A stretch of DNA of 64,000 nt from assembly GCA_963677085.2 (NCBI GenBank), contig CAXXFH010000004.1:4526001-4590000 (forward strand). The letters are read 5' to 3'. Below the pieces are notes generated by a model. The model saw only the letters and a list, made by a program, of their open reading frames with translations. It made no database searches and had not been told where the DNA came from. The position numbers and the translations under genes were made by a program. Origin of the DNA: G963677085 sp963677085. Its GTDB lineage: Bacteria; Planctomycetota; Planctomycetia; Pirellulales; Thermoguttaceae. This document shows, one piece after another, positions 34,267-43,249 of the stretch (positions are counted from its first letter, which is position 1; every line of letters starts with the position of its first letter).

Positions 34267-35739
34267 TCATAGCAGCCTTGCCACGTGTCGGAAGTGGTGA
34301 CCGATAATGGCAAGTTCGATCGCTACGGGAAACAAGCGAGGCCGTCGGAGCAACGTGCTGATGCAGAATCGCCAGTAGGCGAGACGTCCGCGGTGCCAGA
34401 ACCCGAGCAGCCACATGGATTTCAGAAAGGCCTGGACTTCCGTCCACGAAATGCCGAGCCGCGGGCCTTGCGGTGTGTGGTTCTCCAAGAAAGTGCGAAT
34501 CCGCCGGTAGTAGTTGCGGGGTTGATACAGCTCTTTCATGAGTTCGCGGTACCCGTTGACCAGAAACTCCCGGTCTAATCGAGGACGGAAGTTGAGCGCT
34601 GCCTGGGTGTTGTTTCCGGTGCTTTCCGTCTCGATTCGTCCCTCGTCCATCAGCCGACGATAAAGCCGCGTTTCCGGCAGGGCAGTTAGCAGCCCCACCA
34701 TGGCCGTGGCGACGCCCGAGCGCTGAATGAACTCAAACTGGCGTTGGAAAATGTCTATCGGGTCACTGTCAAATCCCACGATGAACCCGCCCATGACCTC
34801 CAGGCCTGCCCGCTGCAGAATCCTTACCGTTTCCACAAGGTCGCGACGACAGTTCTGGAGTTTTCGGCACTCCTTGAGGCTCTCGAGCGAGGGCGTCTCG
34901 AAGCCGACGAACACCTTCTTGAAGCCGGCACGCACCATGAGGTCGCAGAGCTCGGCGTCGTCGGCCAGATTGGCCGAGGCCTCCGTCATGAATCCCATCT
35001 TGGTGCCGATCCGCGTTCGCCATTGGATGAGTTCTCGGAGCAGCAATTTAGCCTGCCGTTTGTTGCCGATGAAGTTGTCATCGACGACGAAAACCATGTC
35101 CTGCCATCCGAGCAGGCGGAGTTCTTCCAACTCGGCGACCAACTGGGCGGGGGATTTGGTGCGCGGGGTACGGCCATTCATGACGATGATATCGCAGAAC
35201 TCGCAGTCGAACGGGCAACCCCGCGAGAACTGGACTGACATCGTGACGTATCTGCGGAGGTCGATCAGATCCCAACGAGGCGTCGGCACATGCTTGATGT
35301 CGGGCCGACTCGACACGGCGTACGTGTGACGAACCGTGCCCCGGCGCATGTCCTCGATCACCTGTGGCATGAGTTCTTCAGCTTCCCCCAACACGAAATG
35401 GTCGATGTCAGGAAAGGCCGCATGGCCGGTCGTGAACAGTGGTCCCCCGGCAATGATCGGCGTTCCCAAGCTGCGACAACGATTGACGATTTCGGATACC
35501 GACGTCTTATGCACGATCATGGCGCTGAGCATCACGTAGTCCGCCCAGCGTAGGTCATCGTCAGTGAGCCGATTCACGTTCAGGTCCACCAGTTTGAGTT
35601 GCCAGTCGGCGGGCAGCATGGCAGCCACGGTCAACAGTCCCAGCGGCGGGAAGACTGCGCGTTTGGAGACGAAGCGCAACACATGCTTGAGGCTCCAGAA
35701 AGTTTCGGGCGTGGACGGATAGACAAGCAGGACTTTCAT
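34267..35739 (-). CDS. B12-binding radical SAM protein (DUF4070 type)
   Basis: The protein has 490 residues. An N-terminal cobalamin-binding-like domain (KVLLVYPSTPETFWS, IIAGGPLFT) is followed by a radical SAM domain with VQFSRGCPFDCEFCDI, giving the C-x3-C-x2-C cluster for a 4Fe-4S centre. FVVDDNFIGNKRQA and FVGFETPSLESLKECRK come next, then a DUF4070-like C-terminus. Relatives include HpnJ/HpnP-type hopanoid and lipid-modifying enzymes; the substrate here is unknown. ATG 35739 is chosen over an earlier start because the Rossmann strand begins there. RNA element 3 lies 153 bp upstream. Confidence 0.85.
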   Translation of the reverse strand: MKVLLVYPSTPETFWSLKHVLRFVSKRAVFPPLGLLTVAAMLPADWQLKLVDLNVNRLTDDDLRWADYVMLSAMIVHKTSVSEIVNRCRSLGTPIIAGGPLFTTGHAAFPDIDHFVLGEAEELMPQVIEDMRRGTVRHTYAVSSRPDIKHVPTPRWDLIDLRRYVTMSVQFSRGCPFDCEFCDIIVMNGRTPRTKSPAQLVAELEELRLLGWQDMVFVVDDNFIGNKRQAKLLLRELIQWRTRIGTKMGFMTEASANLADDAELCDLMVRAGFKKVFVGFETPSLESLKECRKLQNCRRDLVETVRILQRAGLEVMGGFIVGFDSDPIDIFQRQFEFIQRSGVATAMVGLLTALPETRLYRRLMDEGRIETESTGNNTQAALNFRPRLDREFLVNGYRELMKELYQPRNYYRRIRTFLENHTPQGPRLGISWTEVQAFLKSMWLLGFWHRGRLAYWRFCISTLLRRPRLFPVAIELAIIGHHFRHVARLL

Positions 35740-35892
35740 GGCCGCCTCCGGTTCGCGGTTGTTCCTTGACAGGGCTAACATGGTTGAACCTCCGTCCTCG
35801 TGGTTGCGTCACTCGATCCGTCCCCGCCCCAGTTACTGGCAGGCACTTCATGGGCGAGTAGAAACACATCGGTCACGGCGCCAGCCAAGAAC

Positions 35893-36056
35893 AAAAAAAG
35901 CCGACGTGGTTGAGCACCCAAAGGTGTTCGACCACGTCGGCTTACTCGTCAACGAGCCCCTCGGCACGTCCGAGTTGCTCCTTATCTAGTCGTCCGACAA
36001 CTTCCAATCAGTCTCAATGGGGAGCCACATTCCAGTTTGCTGCGGATCCGTCTCCG
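35893..36056 (-). ncRNA. Structured RNA element 3 (leader or sRNA) with terminator
   Basis: It has the same layout. Hairpin 1 reads GAGC-aa-CTCGG/CCGAG-gg-GCTC, with a compensatory change from the CCCGG/CCGGG of elements 1 and 2. The terminator ends in seven T (35899-35893). It is upstream of the radical SAM gene and divergent from the DUF2294 gene at 36226. Confidence 0.75.
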
Positions 36057-36062
36057 TTGGAT

Positions 36063-36090
36063 ATCATACGGGCCGAAGCGGGAAAAACAA
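36063..36090 (-). promoter_or_regulatory. Promoter of RNA element 3
   Basis: TTGTTT, a 16-bp spacer TTCCCGCTTCGGCCCG and TATGAT. It is nearly the same as the promoter of element 4. Confidence 0.65.
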
Positions 36091-36225
36091 GGGGATTGGC
36101 GTCTTGCTCCTCCGTTGGTGTCATGTTTCACGGAACGCCTGTGAAAAATCGGCGGTTCATATTGGGTCGCCCAACCTGCGTTCTCGTCCACCGACCCCAC
36201 CTGGGTGATTGTTTTCGGAGTTACG

Positions 36226-36603
36226 ATGAAGACGCAGGGAGAGCTCGAAGCCGCCGTTTGCGAAGGGATCAGTCGCTTTGAACAGGATTACATGGGACGG
36301 GGACCCAAGCACATCCATGCCCATCTGCTCGGGGATCTCCTCGTGGTGCGTCTTCAGGGCGTTTTGACCGCCGCCGAGCAGCATCTGGTCGCGTCGCTGT
36401 CAGCCGAGAAAGGGCGCGACCTGCTCAAGGAGGTACGCTCCCATCTGATCGAAACAGCGCGACCGACCATGGAAAAAATGGTCCATGAGGTCACCGGCGT
36501 TAAGGTGCTGAGCCTGCACCACGACATCAGCACCGTCACCGGCGAGGAGGTCGTCCTCTTCACGCTGGCCAAGAGGCCGGATTCCCGCCAGACCAGGAAA
36601 TAG
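36226..36603 (+). CDS. DUF2294 (MpsC-like) protein
   Basis: The protein has 125 residues and is close to the copy at 25466-25846 (MKTQGELEAAVCEGISRFEQ, MGRGPKHIHAHLLGDLLVVR, VLSLHHDISTVTGEEVVLFT). It is transcribed away from RNA element 3, with the RNA promoter 136 bp upstream of its ATG. Family annotation links DUF2294 to the MpsABC membrane-potential system; no mpsA or mpsB gene is visible in the window. Confidence 0.85.
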   Translation: MKTQGELEAAVCEGISRFEQDYMGRGPKHIHAHLLGDLLVVRLQGVLTAAEQHLVASLSAEKGRDLLKEVRSHLIETARPTMEKMVHEVTGVKVLSLHHDISTVTGEEVVLFTLAKRPDSRQTRK

Positions 36604-36647
36604 TCTTTTTGCGAAGGCTCGACGGAGATAGCACGGCCCCTTCAGGG

Positions 36648-37655
36648 TCACACCCAAACCCTCTCTGCCGTAATCAGCCCTGACGGGCGCTCGCCTCGTT
36701 CGAAGAGGGTGATGTTGTGGAGGGTTTCTTGGGCAATGGCCTCCAAGGCGTTGCGCGTGAAGAATGCCTGGTGTCCCGTGATGATCACGTTGGGAAACGT
36801 GAGCAGGCGGGAGAAAACGTCATCGTCGATCACCCGGCTCGACAGATCCCGGTAGAACAGGTCGGCCTCTTCTTCGTAGACATCCAGCCCGAGGAAACCC
36901 AGCCGGCCGGATTTGAGCGCCCCGTTCACCGCCCTCGTATCGATCAGCGCGCCGCGGCTGGTGTTGATCAGCATGACTCCGCGTTTCATCCTGGCCAGCG
37001 CCTCGAAGTCGATTAGGTGATGGGTGGCGGGTACCAAAGGACAGTGGAGGGTGATGATGTCGGACTCGGCGAAAAGCTCGTGCTTGGAAACATAGCGAAC
37101 CTCGAAAGCTTCGATTTCGGGATTCTCGGTCACGTCGTAGGCCAGTAATTTGCAGCCGAAACCGTGGAGGATGCGGGCGACCACCGCGCCGATCTTTCCG
37201 GTGCCCACGATCCCCGCCGTGCGGCCGTGCAGGTCGAACCCCATCAGCCCTTCCAGCGAGAAATTTCCCTCCCGGATCCGGTTGTACGCCTTGTACAGCC
37301 TGCGGTTCAAGGCCAGGATCAAGGCGACGGCGTGCTCGCCCACGGAGTAGGGCGAGTAGGCGGCCACCCGGGTGACGGTGATGTTGAGTTGTTCGGCCGA
37401 CTGCAGGTCCACGTTGTTGAAGCCCGTACATCGCATGGCAACCAGTCGCACTCCCTCCCGTGCCAGAACGGGCAGGATCTGAGCGTCGAGTTGGTCGTTG
37501 ACAAACCCGCAGATCGCAGGAAACCCGGCTGCCAACGCGCAGGTGTGAGCCGTCAGCCGCGGCTCATAATAGGTCAGGTCGTGCCCGGCAACCGCGTTGG
37601 CGGCCGTGAGGAATTCGCGGTCATACGATTCGGTGCTGAACACAGCGACTTTCAT
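36648..37655 (-). CDS. ldhA: D-2-hydroxyacid dehydrogenase (D-lactate dehydrogenase type)
   Basis: The protein has 335 residues. It has MRCTGFNNVDLQSA of the catalytic domain, the NAD-binding GIVGTGKIGAVVARILHGFG, NTSRGALIDTRAVNGAL, and GHQAFFTRNALEAIA with the catalytic His. This pattern fits fermentative LdhA-type D-lactate dehydrogenases, which reduce pyruvate to D-lactate with NADH. It fits with acetolactate synthase in the same island, as both consume pyruvate. The gene symbol is by similarity only. Confidence 0.85.
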   Translation of the reverse strand: MKVAVFSTESYDREFLTAANAVAGHDLTYYEPRLTAHTCALAAGFPAICGFVNDQLDAQILPVLAREGVRLVAMRCTGFNNVDLQSAEQLNITVTRVAAYSPYSVGEHAVALILALNRRLYKAYNRIREGNFSLEGLMGFDLHGRTAGIVGTGKIGAVVARILHGFGCKLLAYDVTENPEIEAFEVRYVSKHELFAESDIITLHCPLVPATHHLIDFEALARMKRGVMLINTSRGALIDTRAVNGALKSGRLGFLGLDVYEEEADLFYRDLSSRVIDDDVFSRLLTFPNVIITGHQAFFTRNALEAIAQETLHNITLFERGERPSGLITAERVWV

Positions 37656-37701
37656 AGCCCGTCCTGTCCGGTGGGTGTGAGTTCCTTTTGCTTACACAAG
37701 G

Positions 37702-38013
37702 TCACGCGGGCAATTTCTCAACCATCTCCGGTTGATCGTTGACCCAAATGTGCGATGACTGGATTTCCTCGTTATGTTGCATGTCGAATCCCGCGTCCTT
37801 TAACGCGGCCTGCAGATCCTCATCGGTCAACGGCTGGCCGTCCATGTAGATGAGGCCCCAATTGACAGTGTAGCCGCCGTCAACATGCAGCCCCGTCGCT
37901 ACTTGAATGACCAATAGCTTTGGGTTCAGCCGTGCCGCCAAGCCTTGAATGAGGGGTAGCTCGCGGTCATCACGTACGGAGAATGCTTTCGGCAGCTCGA
38001 TGGTAGCTTGCAT
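37702..38013 (-). CDS. Conserved small protein of unknown function
   Basis: The protein has 103 residues (MQATIELPKAFSVRDDRELP ... DEDLQAALKDAGFDMQHNEE). It looks soluble, with a mixed alpha/beta pattern and no membrane segment or metal motif. It lies between D-lactate dehydrogenase and the csbD relic on the same strand, 15 bp after the latter. No family is recognised. Confidence 0.65.
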   Translation of the reverse strand: MQATIELPKAFSVRDDRELPLIQGLAARLNPKLLVIQVATGLHVDGGYTVNWGLIYMDGQPLTDEDLQAALKDAGFDMQHNEEIQSSHIWVNDQPEMVEKLPA

Positions 38014-38028
38014 CGCATGACTCCTTCG

Positions 38029-38188
38029 TCACTTGAACGCTTTTCTTATGACTCGCTTGACCTTGTCGGTTACCTCTTGGACAACTTGCTTGGTCGGTCT
38101 TCCCTTCCTCGCGAAGCTTGTCGTTGCCGGTCAGCACACCGGCGGCTTCCTTGATTCGACCTTTCACCACGTCTGTCTTGCCACCCAT
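38029..38188 (-). pseudogene. CsbD-family stress protein, frameshifted
   Basis: MGGKTDVVKGRIKEAAGVLT, then GNDKLREEGKTDQ, is a CsbD-like start. The expected ending KQVVQEVTDKVKRVIRKAFK follows one frame away and stops at 38029. The frame as it stands continues into non-homologous residues to 37970. A single-base indel near 38100 explains this. Confidence 0.8.
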
Positions 38189-38236
38189 GATGATGACTCC
38201 TTTTCCTAGAGTGTGCTACTGCAACTGGGACATCGA

Positions 38237-38791
38237 TCAGAACTCTTGCGACGCTTCGCGGAAGGCTTTTTCCAATTCGTTCCAGGCCAACTGCGCTCCC
38301 TGCTGGGCGTCCTTCCAGACTTCTGCGCTGGCGTGACCAACCTCAGTCAGCTTGACCCTGGCAGCATCCCGTTTCGTTTCCAACTCGGCTATCTTCGGAG
38401 CCCAACTGGCCGTAGCCTCATCCTTCAGGTCCCGTTCCTTCTCGCGAAGCTTGGCGATCTCAGCGTCCATCTCATTGAGTCGGGTATCGAGTTTCGTCTG
38501 GAACTCTTCCTTGCTCTGCGAGGACGACTCGGTAGCGATATTGACGGGCTCGTTTTCGGCCGTGACCTTTTCAGTGCTGCCTCCGACTATTTCCTTCGTC
38601 TCGTCCCCGAACTCCTGCATACCTTCCTTGGCCTTGTCGCTGTCTGCGTTGATTTTGTCTTGGTTCACCGTGAACGTCGCACTCGACTTCTGATCCGTGC
38701 TGTCCGCTGACAGGCGGAACCAGCCCCGGTAGAATCCAAAGGCGGCGATACCGACCAGGAGGACAACGACCACAATCGTTAGATTTCTCAT
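38237..38791 (-). CDS. Membrane-anchored coiled-coil protein, unknown function
   Basis: The protein has 184 residues. One N-terminal membrane helix (about 4-22) is followed by a long charged coiled coil (KLDTRLNEMDAEIAKLREKE, IAELETKRDAARVKLTEV) and a C-terminal amphipathic helix WKDAQQGAQLAWNELEKAF. The helix pattern resembles apolipoprotein/phasin-like stress proteins. It lies upstream of the csbD relic on the same strand. Confidence 0.7.
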   Translation of the reverse strand: MRNLTIVVVVLLVGIAAFGFYRGWFRLSADSTDQKSSATFTVNQDKINADSDKAKEGMQEFGDETKEIVGGSTEKVTAENEPVNIATESSSQSKEEFQTKLDTRLNEMDAEIAKLREKERDLKDEATASWAPKIAELETKRDAARVKLTEVGHASAEVWKDAQQGAQLAWNELEKAFREASQEF

Positions 38792-38807
38792 GACTTAACC
38801 GTTCTCG

Positions 38808-39125
38808 TTAAATGGTGTAACAAAGGAGCTTCACTGCATGAGGTTGCCGACAACGTCGGCAGTATTCTCCTTCACGCGTCTCGGCATGGATGATCGGTAC
38901 GCGGCGCGTCGGCGGGTCCGCCTTGAGGCGCCGCGACGCCTCCCAGCCATCCAGTAGGGGCAGACTCATGTCCATCAAGATCAGATCGGGCGATTCCGCC
39001 TGGGCCAGCACCATGCCGTTTTGGCCATCCACCGTCAGCAGGACTTGATAGCCTTTGCGCTCCAGCCGGCGCGAGAGCATATTGCGGTTCATCTCGTTGC
39101 CTTCGATCAGGAGAATCCTGGGCAT
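38808..39125 (-). pseudogene. Response regulator receiver domain, C-terminally broken
   Basis: MPRILLIEGNEMNRNMLSRR, SPDLILMDMSLPLLDGWEAS (phospho-acceptor Asp) and RRVPIIHAE form the first four strands of a receiver domain. The expected threonine/serine and the KP motif are lost: after PIIHAE the frame reads unrelated residues. It lies 37 bp downstream of the double-receiver gene on the same strand. Confidence 0.7.
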
Positions 39126-39162
39126 GGCGTAGTGAAAAGCATTTAACGTGACGCGGGAGCGT

Positions 39163-40053
39163 TCAGTCGGACACCCCGGGGTTTTCTCCTCCTTTCGGCT
39201 CAGTAATTGGAGTCCGGCCCGGCATGGTGCAGTGGGCCAGCAGGTCGCGCACCTGATGCAGCAACGCCTCACGCGAATCGCCTCCATCCTTCGGGAAACT
39301 CTTCACGACAAAGCCATTGAGCCGCAACTGCTCCTCGCTGCTGAGGTCATGTGCGGTCAGAGCCAAGATCGGAATCGAACGCCACTCTTCGTGCTTGCGC
39401 ACCTGGGCGATGAACTCGAAGCCATCCATTTCGGCCACGATCTGGTCCATCAAAACCAAGCTAGGGCGCTCCTGCTCCATGCACTTGAGTGCCGCACATC
39501 CGTCCTTGGCCTCGCTAACTCTCCAGCCTTCGTTTTCCAGAATCGCGTGTGTGATCTCGCGTGTCGCGGGGTCGTTCTCGATGAGGAGGACCGGGCACGG
39601 CGGGTTTGCGCAAGTGTATTCCTTGAGATTTCGCGACAGGCCATGGCGGTCGAGCGGCTTGGTGGTGTAATCGGAAGCGCCCAGCGTGAAGCCCCGGTTG
39701 CGGTCGTCCACCACCGTCAGCAGAATGATCGGGATGTCGCACAGTTCGACGTCGGCCTTTAGCGCCGGCAGCACGCTCCAGCCGTCCATGTCGGGCATCA
39801 TCACGTCTAAAGTGATGGCCCCCGGCCGCAGTTGTCGCGCCAGCCGTAGCCCTTCCTCGCCACATGCGGCTACGCGGATGCAAAAGCCCTCTTTGCTCAG
39901 GAAGCGTTGCATCAGGTCACGCTGCCTCGGGTCGTCGTCGATGACCAGTACGCAGGTCTTGGCGGGCGGCAGCCGCTTGCGCACTGTGTCGACCGTGTTC
40001 AGGGCGTAGTCCTGAGTATCGTCAATCTCTTCAACCATTGGTCCTCGTGTCAT
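39163..40053 (-). CDS. Tandem two-receiver response regulator without output domain
   Basis: The protein has 296 residues. Receiver 1 (about 33-148) has acidic pocket VIDDD, phospho-Asp83 (TLDVMMPDMDGW) and Lys132 (TTKPLD). Receiver 2 (about 154-270) has LLIENDP, Asp203 (LVLMDQIVAEMDGF) and Lys251 (VKSFPKD). There is no kinase or DNA-binding domain, so it probably relays phosphate or is the detached C-terminus of a hybrid kinase. GGAGGG stands 8 bp before ATG 40053. Confidence 0.85.
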   Translation of the reverse strand: MTRGPMVEEIDDTQDYALNTVDTVRKRLPPAKTCVLVIDDDPRQRDLMQRFLSKEGFCIRVAACGEEGLRLARQLRPGAITLDVMMPDMDGWSVLPALKADVELCDIPIILLTVVDDRNRGFTLGASDYTTKPLDRHGLSRNLKEYTCANPPCPVLLIENDPATREITHAILENEGWRVSEAKDGCAALKCMEQERPSLVLMDQIVAEMDGFEFIAQVRKHEEWRSIPILALTAHDLSSEEQLRLNGFVVKSFPKDGGDSREALLHQVRDLLAHCTMPGRTPITEPKGGENPGVSD

Positions 40054-40166
40054 CAGAAAGACCCTCCAACTTGTTTGCCGGCGACTGGCTCGCCTCCACT
40101 CGTCACAGCCGAGACGTCAACGGCATCGGCCTGCGACTGGCTGCGTTAGAAAGCGACTGTGGAAAC

Positions 40167-40192
40167 ATCGCTCGTCGCGGGCGACGAGCGAT
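40167..40192. terminator. Palindrome, possible terminator of the YxWGxW gene
   Basis: ATCGCTCGTCGC-GG-GCGACGAGCGAT is a perfect 12-bp stem 60 bp downstream of the YxWGxW gene. No T-run follows on either strand, so termination is only suggested. Confidence 0.35.
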
Positions 40193-40251
40193 GATTGGGC
40201 GTGGTGAACTTTGTCCGCACGTGCGCGAGCTCGTTGAACCACGACGATCAG

Positions 40252-41829
40252 CTATTTGTCCTTACCCTTATCTCCGCCCCTATTGTCTTCCTTGTTTGGT
40301 CCGGCCGTCGGCGGGCCTGCTGCCGGTTGAGGCGCCGGTTGGGACGCCGGCCGACCGGCGTGAGGCGGCGGCGTGCCGACAGGCGGCTGCTTCGTGTCGA
40401 GCGGCACTCGGAGCGTCGTGTGTTGCCGCGGTTGCTCCGGTGAACGATTCCCCCTCGGTCTGGGCTGGACCACGGTGTCGACCGGGGGCGCCGCATAGGT
40501 CTGCGGCGGAGCATGGCCCTTCCCAAACTGATCGGCCGACCTGGCCACAATCGGAGAGGAGGGGAGTTTCATGCGGGCTGGTCCGCCGTGCCGGGCAGCG
40601 TCTGCGGCGGGAGCCGTCGCCGTGCTGGTTTCCCATTGTTGCCGCTGGTCGCGGAATCGATAGACTTCTTGCCCGTGTTGACTGAGCCGTTGTCGCTCTG
40701 CCTGATCGACTGGCTGGAATCGCCAAGGAGCGTTCCGGCTCTGCGACGCTTGATCGAGCGACGCGCCCACGATATCGCGGACGAATGAAGCTACGCCGCC
40801 CCCACCGATTTCACCGTGGTTCCCCCAGGTGCGCGGCGGTCGCAGGTTTTCGTGATCGCGGCGGTTCTCGAAGTCGGCCCGTTGGCGATGCTCCCATCCG
40901 CTGTCCTGCCGATGCTGCCAGCGCTGGTGAGTGTAGATCGGATCGTAGGCGGAACGCCCGGTGTTGATCGAAAACCACGGAAGGAACCCTGCGCTGCGGT
41001 AGTTCGTGGCGTAGTAGTCGCCGAAGTAGTAGTGTTGGTAACGGGGTCGCAGGAAGAGATGGCTGACGAACGCGCCCAGGTCGACCGCCGTCGAAGGCGA
41101 GTAGGAGAAACCGGGCCGTGTGTACACGCTTGCATCCAAATAGACCGGTGCAAACAGTACACCGCGCCGGCCAATCGAGTAATCCCAGTAGCCGTCGACG
41201 AAAACGCAGCCACGTGGGGCCCAAACGTAATGAGCAGGGACCCAATCCCAGTCCGGCTCGACGGTCGCCCAGAAGCCGGGACGCCAGGCATAGCGGCCCT
41301 GCTGCCAGACCCAACAGCCAGGGAGCCAAGTTTGGTCGGCCGAAGACGCGGCAATGTTGGGCCCAACTTCGACGGTTGCAGGCGGCTCGGGTAAGTATTC
41401 CACCTCGCTCGCCTTGGCGTCGGCCCAGTAGCCCGATATCCATTGAGAGCCTTGGCTCGATCGGCCCCAATATCCTGGTACCCATTGCCGCCCGGGCGGC
41501 AGGGCACGCCAGACGCCGCTGACCCAAAGGAAATCGCTTCGCTCGTCGTCCCAGCCCCAGTAGCCGGGGATCCACGCCACGTTGGCCCCCTCCGGTTTCC
41601 GGTCCGGCGGCAGTTCCTCAATGACAGCCGGCGGTGCTTTCGGCACCAAGATACCCGGCTCGGGATCGAAAGTTACGGTCTCCGCAAAGGCCTCGTGAAC
41701 TGGCCCTCTTGTAAGCACTTGCACCCCGACCTCAGCCTCTGTCTGGCCCCGCGGTGCGTCGCCCAACTGTCCCCAAGCCAAAGCCGGCCCCAGCAGGAAG
41801 GCGACAAAACAAAACACGTAATTCTTCAT
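40252..41829 (-). CDS. YxWGxW-repeat secreted protein
   Basis: The protein has 525 residues. A signal peptide (1 to ~21, ending AWGQ) precedes repeated tryptophan-rich units, WIPGYWGWDD, WVPGYWGRSS, WISGYWADA, WLPGCWVWQQ, WRPGFWATV and FVDGYWDYS, the YXWGXW family pattern. The C-terminal third is rich in R, Q, P and low in complexity. The function is unknown; export to the periplasm or surface is likely. GC is high and antisense frames are long but meaningless. Confidence 0.8.
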   Translation of the reverse strand: MKNYVFCFVAFLLGPALAWGQLGDAPRGQTEAEVGVQVLTRGPVHEAFAETVTFDPEPGILVPKAPPAVIEELPPDRKPEGANVAWIPGYWGWDDERSDFLWVSGVWRALPPGRQWVPGYWGRSSQGSQWISGYWADAKASEVEYLPEPPATVEVGPNIAASSADQTWLPGCWVWQQGRYAWRPGFWATVEPDWDWVPAHYVWAPRGCVFVDGYWDYSIGRRGVLFAPVYLDASVYTRPGFSYSPSTAVDLGAFVSHLFLRPRYQHYYFGDYYATNYRSAGFLPWFSINTGRSAYDPIYTHQRWQHRQDSGWEHRQRADFENRRDHENLRPPRTWGNHGEIGGGGVASFVRDIVGASLDQASQSRNAPWRFQPVDQAERQRLSQHGQEVYRFRDQRQQWETSTATAPAADAARHGGPARMKLPSSPIVARSADQFGKGHAPPQTYAAPPVDTVVQPRPRGNRSPEQPRQHTTLRVPLDTKQPPVGTPPPHAGRPASQPAPQPAAGPPTAGPNKEDNRGGDKGKDK

Positions 41830-42128
41830 GATTGATTCCTTTTGAGTGTGTGAGTTGCGAAGCAACAGGCGTTGGCCAAAGGCCACACCTACCATCAAAA
41901 GCATCGGCGCGAGACCAGCGTGTCAGGTTGTCACGTCAGTGTCTGCCGTAAGGTTGGCCATCCGTTGATGAACCAAACCACAGTCTCCGAAGAGAGTACA
42001 CTGGTAACGTGCTGGCAGTGTCCAGCGCTTCTGCCATTGAATTCCGTTCGTTGAATCCCGCGAATGCTAAAGCCGATGCCACCATAGCTTCGGTAGCGAC
42101 AACCGCGGTCGTCATTGCCGTAGTTGCT
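41830..42128. other. Intergenic region, no gene seen
   Basis: There are about 300 bp without a convincing gene. Open frames on both strands have no recognisable domain. It separates the YxWGxW gene from the GlsB-like gene. Confidence 0.4.
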
Positions 42129-42416
42129 TCAATTCCACCATCTTCTGGGATAGGCGTAGGGATACATCCACGCCAGCAGTGTCGCGCCCAGTACCGCAAC
42201 GATCCATCCGTACCAGTTGTGACTGGCCAGTGAGAACGGTTGCACCGACGCTCCTCGGATGACCGAGTAGAGAAACCCGCCTAGCAATGCGCCGCCGATT
42301 CCCAGCATCGCCGTCATCGTCAGGCTCATGTACTGCCGCCCCGGGACCAGAAATCTTGCGCAGATCCCCACAACCAATCCGCAGACGATCCAACTAAGAA
42401 TGCTGCCGATACTCAT
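42129..42416 (-). CDS. GlsB/YeaQ/YmgE-family membrane protein
   Basis: The protein has 95 residues with three predicted membrane helices. ILSWIVCGLVVGICARFLVPG and MLGIGGALLGGFLY are the transglycosylase-associated (GlsB/YeaQ/YmgE) signature with conserved G-A-R and G-G-x-x-G. The family is stress-induced and its biochemical role is unknown. The start is ATG 42416. Confidence 0.85.
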   Translation of the reverse strand: MSIGSILSWIVCGLVVGICARFLVPGRQYMSLTMTAMLGIGGALLGGFLYSVIRGASVQPFSLASHNWYGWIVAVLGATLLAWMYPYAYPRRWWN

Positions 42417-42547
42417 CGTGTTTCCTCACTCTCCGTTTCTTAAAGATGGAACTAAGAACCTCTTGAACAGGCCGGACGAATGCTGCCCGGCGTTTTCCGT
42501 GTGGCAACCCTGCTGACGGCTCTCGTCCGCCGGCGCCTGGTTGCAGG

Positions 42548-42724
42548 TTATCTCCAGGTACGTCCTCTCCGCATCCCGCCTCCCAGGAAGGACAGTACCG
42601 CGAGCACAAGGAAGACGACGAAGAGGATCTTTGCCACTCCCACAAATGAGCCGGCGATTCCTCCAAAGCCGAGGACTGCAGCAAGTAGTGCAATCACGAG
42701 GCACGCAATGGCTAACTGTAACAT
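42548..42724 (-). CDS. DUF1328 small membrane protein
   Basis: The protein has 58 residues: MLQLAIACLVIALLAAVLGF and GSFVGVAKILFVVFLVLAVL give two membrane helices, matching DUF1328 (YtjA-like) proteins. It starts at ATG 42724. RNA element 4 lies 185 bp upstream on the same strand. It belongs to the group of small stress-associated membrane proteins in this island. Confidence 0.85.
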   Translation of the reverse strand: MLQLAIACLVIALLAAVLGFGGIAGSFVGVAKILFVVFLVLAVLSFLGGGMRRGRTWR

Positions 42725-42909
42725 GGTCAGTTTCTCCGAAAAAAAGGTTTGGCCCGCTGGGCAACTTTTTACCAGGGCCCGTGAACGTAAGGTTGTCGTG
42801 TAGAATCTCTTGTGTTCTTTCTCCAATTCCCGCTGCGCCTGATTAGAGACGTCGCAGTCGATTGAATGACCGTCGTGCACCAGGACGGGCCACGGCGTCC
42901 GACAAGAAC

Positions 42910-43072
42910 AAAAAAAGCCGACGTGGCGGAACACCCATGAGTGTTCAACCACGTCGGCTTACTCATCAACGAGCCCCCAGCACGGCCGGGTTGCTCTTTA
43001 TCTAGTCATCCGACGACTTCTAATCACTCTCCAAGCGGAGCCGCAGTTCAGTTTGCCGCGGATCCACCTCTC
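42910..43072 (-). ncRNA. Structured RNA element 4 (leader or sRNA) with terminator
   Basis: It has the conserved order CGTCGGATGACTAGATAA, GAGC hairpin, GTTGATGAGTAAGCCGACGT and a terminator hairpin ending in seven T (42916-42910). It lies downstream of the cdaA-like gene and upstream of the DUF1328 gene, on the same strand as both. Similarity to element 3 extends about 100 bp further upstream through the promoter. Confidence 0.75.
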
Positions 43073-43078
43073 ATCACA

Positions 43079-43106
43079 ATCATACGGCCCGAAGCGGGGA
43101 AAACAA
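43079..43106 (-). promoter_or_regulatory. Promoter of RNA element 4
   Basis: TTGTTT, a 16-bp spacer TCCCCGCTTCGGGCCG and TATGAT. Confidence 0.65.
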
Positions 43107-43249
43107 GAGAGATTGCCGGCCGCACCCGGTGAAGCGGGTGGAGATTTCCAAACCGTAACGCAAGTCCAAGCGTACATTGCCGAGGGATCGGGCCAGGATA
43201 GGCGGGATACGCGCCCATGATGCTTCTGGATCGCGCAATAAATCTGTCA

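Noticed and set aside
25147..43013. Similar short proteins (pattern KKADV...HVGLLVNEPP) in plus-strand frames at 25.2, 33.5, 35.9 and 42.9 kb
   Set aside because: These frames are antisense to the structured RNA elements; their likeness follows from the conserved RNA sequence, frames differ between copies, and no start or ribosome site is conserved.
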